Positions 57,759-64,000 of a stretch of DNA of 64,000 nucleotides are shown here, piece by piece. The position numbers and the translations under genes were made by a program. Every line of letters begins with the position of its first letter. Position 1 is the first letter of the stretch. Under the pieces are notes generated by a model. It had not been told where the DNA came from, did not search any database, and worked only from the letters and a program-made list of their open reading frames with translations. The stretch is taken from assembly GCF_910594005.1 (NCBI RefSeq), contig NC_057818.1:61020001-61084000 (forward strand). The letters are read 5' to 3'. Source of the stretch: Cervus elaphus (Eukaryota; Chordata; Mammalia; Artiodactyla; Cervidae).

Positions 57759-60700
57759 GTGAGGATCACTTCCCTGTGAAGTTGGAATCTGGTTTGGGAT
57801 ATCTCTGCATTTTCCCTCTGTGTCTCTTGGGAGCCCGTTTTGCTTGACTAAGTTCATAGCCTTGTTGATTCAGACTTCAAAAAATTTCGTGATTGGCATC
57901 AGGAGTTTAAGCTCGTCCTTTCTTCAGGTGATCTGCGCACTGTGTGATACACAAGTTTTTCCACAGCTTGAGTATTTATAAAGCTGATTTCAAACTTTGA
58001 AATATCGAATTCCCTATTTTCTACCCCTGTATTCTTGGTTCAGTAGTTCTTGGAAAGGCACTAGATACATGCATGCCTGTGTGCCCAGTTGGTACAGTCA
58101 TGTGTGACTCTTTGCGACCCAGTGACCGTAGCCCTCCAGGCTCCTCTGTCCATGGGATTCTTCCGGCAAGAATGCTGGAGTGAGTTGCCATGCCCTCTTC
58201 CAGGGGAATCTTCCCCACACAGGAATAGAACCCACATCTCCTGCATGGCAGGTGGATACTTTACCTTTGAGCCACTGGGGAAGCCCAGGTATATGCATAT
58301 CATACTGTATATTATACTGTTTCCTGTACATTCAGAAGCAAGCAGATAAAAAAAAAAAAAGAAGGAAGCAGATAGTAAATTGATTTGTGAATATTTTTCT
58401 GTCCTTCCAAAATATCCATCACTTCTTGGCTGACAAAAGAGGTGGGATTCTACACCTGGCAATGCAAGAGGCACAGGGTCTAGGTCCTCTCTAAAGCAGG
58501 CCTCTGAGCTTGCTTCTAACCTGCCTGGACACTGCCCTGACTGCCTGCTGTGAGTGCAAGGCTTGCAGCATCAGAGATAAGATAGGGGACAAATATTGAG
58601 ATTGTTGAGCCCTTGGGGGGCCTGGCCTACTCAACCGCAGGCTTAGCAATATTATAAGTTTTGTAAGACAAACAAATAGCATTAACATGCAACCAGAACT
58701 GCTATTTGCTCACAGGTTCCTGATGATATCAGTTAGTGCCCTGGGATTATAAATGGGAACCCAGAACTGCAATCTTTGAAGTCTCATGCATGAATGTAAC
58801 ACGCTGCCTGGGACCTTTTCCCCACTGGGTCTCCAGATGGGCTGTGTCCCGGGACTTCCCAGCACTATTTGAGTCTGGATGTTGGTCAGAACCCAATTTG
58901 GTGATGTATCTTCTGCTGTTTCTACTTCTCTTTGCTTTTATTGATAGCATATTGAAAGTTAGCTAGATAATTCTATAATAAGAATTTGTGTTATCTGTTT
59001 CTACAGAATGAGTGGCTTATTTTGTTAACAAATCTTTGAACCTGAGACGAAAGTGACAACTTTTACAAAACTTTAATTGGCCCTGTGAGCAGTATTTGTG
59101 AGACAAAATGCCACTCTAAGAAGAAAGAGGTTAAAGTTGAAGTTTTTATTCCCTAATGTGAAGATTCGCCTTTCTACTAGTTAGCTAATACATGGAATGC
59201 CTTCACTGGATGGTGTGAGAATTGGAACCTTAAATTAAAGAGGGCTGTACCCTTAGAAGTCACTGAATGTTTGTGATTCTCATCCGTTGAGAAAGGATAA
59301 AAATCTGCTTTGCTGGATGAGAGGCTGGATCCTTCTCTCTCCTACCATGAGGTACATAAAATGAAGGGGAAAGTTGCTCAGGCATGTTGGACTCCTTGCA
59401 ACCTCATAGACTATAGAGTCCATGGAATTCTCCAGGCCAGAATACTGAAGTGGGTAGCCTTTCCCTTCTCCAGGGGATCTTCCCAACCCAGGGATCGGAC
59501 CCAGACTTCCAGATTGCAGGAGGATTCTTTACCAACTGAACCTCTGTCATCCCCTTCTCCTCCTGGGCTTCAATCTTTCCCAGCATCAGGGTCCTTTCCA
59601 ATGAGTTGGTTGTTTGCATCAGGTTGCCAAAGTATTGGAATTTCAGCTTCGGCATAAGTTGTAAGGGCTACTCTCTAGTTGCATGCGCGGGCCCCTCATG
59701 CCAGTGCTTTCTCTTTTTGTGGTATGTGGGCTCTGTACGTGTGTTCAGTGGTGAATCCCAAGCTTGAGAGTACAGGATCTTCAGTTGGGGCCCACAGGCT
59801 TAGTTACTGCAAGGCATATGGGAACTTCCTGGATCAGGTGTGTGCCCTGCATCAGCAGGCACATTCTTCACCTCTAAGCCACAGGGAGGCCCCAAAACTT
59901 GTTCCTTTACATGTATCTTGGAGCCAATGAACTGAGTAAATTAAGGTTACTGTATAGAATGGCAATTGCAATATTGTATGGCCATTATTTAAGCAGAGAA
60001 TGTTTCATTTATTAATTCTTTGTTATTTAAAGATGACGGTCTTTATGTTTTACACAGTATAACTGACATGAAACGCTTCTTGTTATAAAATGCCTGTATG
60101 TCTATCTACTGATAGGTTTATCGGACATATTTAGAAAACTGTTCTTTCTTTTTTTAAAAATTATTTTAGGGAATTCCCTGACAGTCCAGTGGATAGGATT
60201 CAGCACTTTCACTGCAGTGATTTTGGGTTTAATCCATGGTCAGGGAACTAAGATCTCATAAGCCCCATGATGTGGAGGGGCAAGGGGACCATTTTAACAA
60301 ATTCTTTATTTTCACCATGCAATATTTGTTGAACAGTTGTCAACTGCCATTTATGTTTTACAATATTCATTAGAATACTTCTTTTGGATTATTTACCATT
60401 ACACTGTATTTCCTCTTTGATCCTTGCTTACTCAGTCCCTCAGTCCTGTCTGACTCTTTGTGATCTCATGGACTATAGCCCTCCAATCTCCCTGTCTATG
60501 GATTTTTACTATTTTTCTCCTCAATTATGAGACAAAAGTGTATTTACTACCAAGTAGAATGAGCTTTGAGGTCATGGTGGGAAAATACCTTTGTCTTTGA
60601 GGCCTGGCATGAGTTTGCATAAAATGAACATCTTCCTGATTGTGTCTTTGAAACTTGGCTACCCTAAAATTAATTTGAATTCTATGTGATTGCTGGTTTG

Positions 60701-60881
60701 TTTGTTTTTTAAGAATTCTATTCCTTTAGGGTTCCTTATATTTTTAAGTTCATCATTGGGAAGGTTCATAATTCTGTTCAGGATGGGTATGACTTTTGGT
60801 ATAATATCATGTGCTCAACAAGAAAGAATTTATTTATGAACTGTAATTAATAGGATACCTATGGTTCTTTATATCTTATAG
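57759..60881 (+). other. Gene B last intron (no KRAB-B exon)
   Basis: An antisense Bov-tA lies at 58088-58287, a poly-A at 58349-58360, an LTR-like fragment shared with unit A at 58490-58690, antisense Bov-A and BovB tail at 59370-59660, antisense CHR-type SINE at 59665-59895, sense CHR SINE at 60168-60290 and a Bov-A scrap at 60427-60508. The roughly 1-kb stretch that holds the KRAB-B exon in unit A (35145-36140) is missing. 58691-59365 is unrecognised. Confidence 0.72.
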
Positions 60882-63559
60882 GTTCGTCTTGTATACATAT
60901 GACCAAGAAATTACAAGCAAAAGAAAACAGTGGAAAAGGAGAAATTTTGCAAAGAGTGATGTTTGGAAGAGCTGAAACCTATGAAACCAAAGATTTTTTC
61001 CTCTGGAAGATACAGGAAACTGTGCATGGTTTTGAGAGTCTGTGGACAGATGCTGAAAGAAATGACAAAGGAATGTCTATATCCCATAACAGAAATCTCA
61101 CTGGTGGAAGAGATCATCAGAGTAGAAATGATGTAGGAGATAAGCCTGTTGAAATGCACAGATCAAGCTTTCATGATGAATTGCAGGTGCTTCAGTCTGA
61201 AGGGACAGTTTTTGAATATAGTCAAATTGTGACGAATATCAACAGTAGTGCCTCAGGTTTGCCACCTCAGAGAACTCGTAGTGTCTGTAAAGGCATTTCT
61301 CATAAACATGAGAATGCTGTTATGCGTCCCTCAGAACTGGCACCAGACCAGGAATCACAGAAGGAAAAATCTTACAAATGTGATGAGTGTGATATAACGT
61401 TTCTTCAGGACTCAGAATTCACTAGACATCAAAGAATCCATACAGGAAGAAAACCATATAAAGATGACGTGTGTGGCAAGGCCCTTAATGTGAGCCTTGC
61501 AGTTCATCGAACAAATCATACTGGAGAGAAGCCATATACATGTGATGTGTGTGGAAAGGCCTTTACTCACAGAGAAAGCCATGCACTTCATCAGATGCTT
61601 CATACTGGAGAGAAACCATATAAATGTGATGTGTGTGGAAAGGCCTTTACTTACAAAAAAAGCCATGCACTTCATCAGACCCTTCATACTGGAGAGAAAC
61701 CGTATAAATGTGATGTATGTGGCCGTGGCTATACTCGAAAGTCAAAACTTGAAATTCATCAGAGAATTCATACTGGAGAGAATTCTTATAAATGTGATGT
61801 ATGTGGCTGTGGCTTTACTGGAAAGAGACATCTTGGAAGTCATCGGAGAATTCATACTGAAGAGAAACCTTACAAATGTAGTAGCTGTGACAAACGTTTT
61901 TTTACACTATCATCCTTAAATATACATCAGGCAGTTCATACAGGTGAGAAAGCATGTAAATGTAATTTATGTGGCAAAATATTCAGTTCCAGGGGTAAAT
62001 TTGCAGTTCATCAGAGAACTCATACTGGAGAAAAACCATATAAATGTGATACGTGTGGAAAGGCCTTTGCTCGCAAAGATAGCCATGTACTTCATCAGAT
62101 CCTTCATACTGGAGAGAAACCATATAAATGTGAAGTATGTGGCCGTGGTTATACTCGAAGCACACAACTTGCAATTCATCAGAGGGTTCATACTGGAGAG
62201 AAACCATATAAATGTGACATATGTGGCAAGGCCTTTATTATAAGTGGAAGCCTTACATCTCATCGGAAAGTTCATACCAGAGAGAAACCATATAAGTGTG
62301 ATGTATGTGGCAAGGCCTTTAGTGTAAATGGAAGCCTTACATCTCATCGGAATATTCATACTGGAGAGAAACCATATGAATGTGATGTATGTGGTAAGGC
62401 CTTTAGTGTATATGGAAGCCTTACATATCATCGGAAAATTCATACCGGAGAGAAACCATATAAATGTGATGTATGTGGTAAGGCCTTTAGTGTAAATGGA
62501 AGACTTAAATCTCATCAGAAAACTCATTCTGGAGAGAAACCATATAAATGTGAAGTATGTGGCAAGGCCTTTAGTTTCAGTGCAAGCCTTGCAGTTCATC
62601 AGACCCTTCATACTGGAGAGAAACCGTATAAATGTGATGTATGTGGTCGTGGCTATACTCGAAAGTCAAAACTTGAAATTCATCAGAGAATTCATACTGG
62701 AGAGAATTCTTGTAAATGTGATGTATGTGGCCGTGGCTTTACTGGAAAGAGACATCTTGGAAGTCATCGGAGAATTCATACTGAAGAGAAACCTTACAAA
62801 TGTAGTAGCTGTGACAAACGTTTTTTTACACTATCATCCTTAAATATACATCAGGCAGTTCATACAGGTGAGAAAGCATGTAAATGTAATTTATGTGGCA
62901 AAATATTCAGTTCCAGGGGTAACTTTGCAGTTCATCAGAGAACTCATACTGGAGAGAAACCATATAAATGTGATATGTGTGGAAAGGCCTTTACTCGCAA
63001 AGATAGCCATGTACTTCATCAGATCCTTCATACTGGAGAGAAACCATATAAATGTGAAGTATGTGGCCGTGGTTATACTCGAAGCACACAACTTGCAATT
63101 CATCAGAGGGTTCATACTGGAGAGAAACCATATAAATGTGACATATGTGGCAAGGCCTTTATTATAAGTGGAAGCCTTACATCTCATCGGAAAGTTCATA
63201 CCAGAGAGAAACCATATAAGTGTGATGTATGTGGCAAGGCCTTTAGTGTAAATGGAAGCCTTACATCTCATCGGAATATTCATACCGGAGAGAAACCATA
63301 TAAATGTGATGTATGTGGTAAGGCCTTTAGTGTAAACGGAAGACTTAAATCTCATCAGAAAACTCATTCTGGAGAGAAACCATATAAATGTGAAGTATGT
63401 GGCAAGGCCTTTAGTTTCAATGCAAGCCTTGCAGTTCATCGGAGAATTCATACTGGAGAGAAACCATATAAGTGTGTTGTGTGTGGAAAGGCCTTTAGAC
63501 AAACTTCATCCTTTGCAGTTCATCGAAGAATTCATTCTGGAGAGAAACTGAGAGGGTAA
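60882..63559 (+). CDS. Gene B zinc-finger exon (KRAB-C2H2 protein, about 939 residues in all)
   Basis: The acceptor 'tcttatag' and phase-1 entry (G-SSCIHMTKKLQ) join directly to the KRAB-A exon. A 160-residue linker is followed by 26 finger units (about 61368-63547) with TGEKPYK linkers. Finger 2 is degenerate (first cysteine is Asp, helix shortened). Fingers 5-15 and 16-25 are the two copies of a duplicated block; the second lacks the finger containing SVYGSLTYH. The Met at 60899 is internal if the KRAB exons are used. The last residues LRG and the TAA come from an LTR that starts at 63549. It is predicted to be a nuclear, sequence-specific DNA-binding repressor. The target is unknown. Confidence 0.92.
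61689..63450 (+). repeat. 924-bp tandem duplication of an 11-finger block
   Basis: Sequence from about 61689 recurs at about 62613, an offset of 924 bp = 11 x 84, with very few differences. The second copy is missing one finger (84 bp). Confidence 0.93.
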
Positions 63560-64000
63560 CATGCAGGAAGGACAGGGGTCTCCAAACAGAGGAAATAGGC
63601 TGCAAGTCTCTCTTAAAATTCTGTGTTGCTATAATGACACCTGGTTCCACCTGAACTTAATTTTTCTCTAATCTCGAGCTAAACCTCGAGCATTTTTCTT
63701 ACGGAAATGTTTTTCTTAAGCTATGTTAATGAAACTATGTATTTGCTTTGGAATTGGCCTTTCTTCAAAATGATCCCTCCTAAGACTGTCATCAAATTTG
63801 ACTGTCATCATACCATGGGCTGATGATAGCTCAACAAAACAGTATTTGTATCAGTTGTTTTATGGCTGGGGGATGACACATCTCTTGCCATCCTATCTCA
63901 AAAATGCATATTGTGGGAAAGGGGCCTGCTGAAACTCCCTCAGTCTTGAGGTGTCGCTCTTATCTGATGAATAACTTTCTAACCAACATAAAACAGCTTG
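63549..64000 (+). mobile_element. ERV LTR (sense), TGAGAGGG family, 3' end beyond window
   Basis: It starts TGAGAGGGTAACATGCAGG inside the last TGEK-type linker of gene B. It matches the reverse complement of 46645 leftwards ('gacacctggttccacctgaa'), with an internal deletion of about 100 bp relative to that copy. Whether finger sequence resumes after it cannot be seen. Confidence 0.85.

Noticed and set aside
61967..62611. Long minus-strand open frames opposite the zinc-finger exons (also at 62891-63502, 3834-4250, 38411-38659)
   Set aside because: They are antisense shadows of the 84-bp finger repeat. The translations are themselves periodic and match no protein family.

Overview
This window is from a ruminant genome, most likely Bos or a close bovid. 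The evidence is dense Bov-tA/Bov-A tRNA-derived SINEs, CHR-type SINEs, BovB (RTE) LINE fragments, 5'-truncated bovine-type L1 tails and ruminant ERV LTRs. The locus is a KRAB-C2H2 zinc-finger (KZNF) gene cluster on the + strand. No bacterial features, rRNA, genuine tRNA genes or CRISPR arrays were seen.

The backbone is three tandem paralogous units. Gene 1 is represented only by its terminal zinc-finger exon (2367-5221, open, 28 finger units); its promoter and KRAB exons lie left of position 1. Gene A (about 22000-41400) keeps a CpG-rich first exon, an ATG exon (MALSQ) and an intact 127-nt KRAB-A exon. Its KRAB-B exon is frameshifted, its finger-exon acceptor is GG instead of AG, its finger array is split by a solo ERV LTR (37603-38245), and stops follow, so it is a pseudogene for DNA binding. 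Gene B (about 48830-63559) has a CpG-rich first exon, the same ATG exon, a KRAB-A exon and a finger exon that join in one 939-codon frame. It lacks the KRAB-B exon. Its array contains a 924-bp (11-finger) internal duplication, and the last residues and stop codon are supplied by an ERV LTR that begins at 63549.

Between genes 1 and A (6340-16040) lies a nested betaretrovirus-like ERV complex. An older antisense element (LTR, env, integrase end) carries a 5'-truncated L1. Next to it is a second antisense provirus (9615-15053) flanked by a 6-bp target duplication. Beyond that, in sense orientation, are a 5' LTR, lysine-type primer-binding site and gag fragment, which may be the inverted other half of the older element. 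All viral reading frames are broken.

The ATG-to-KRAB intron of gene B holds a very odd gammaretrovirus-like insertion (53643-55658). It has a perfect 4-bp target duplication, but both of its ends are LTR 3' (U5) ends in inverted orientation. Its interior fuses a decayed pol/integrase region to a cDNA-like fragment of the mitochondrial phosphate carrier SLC25A3. I rank this as the most unusual object in the window.

The three units can be aligned by eye through coding and non-coding sequence. This separates repeats that predate the duplications from later SINE and LTR insertions, which leave clean empty sites in the sister copy. All calls are by reading; no alignment or database search was run.
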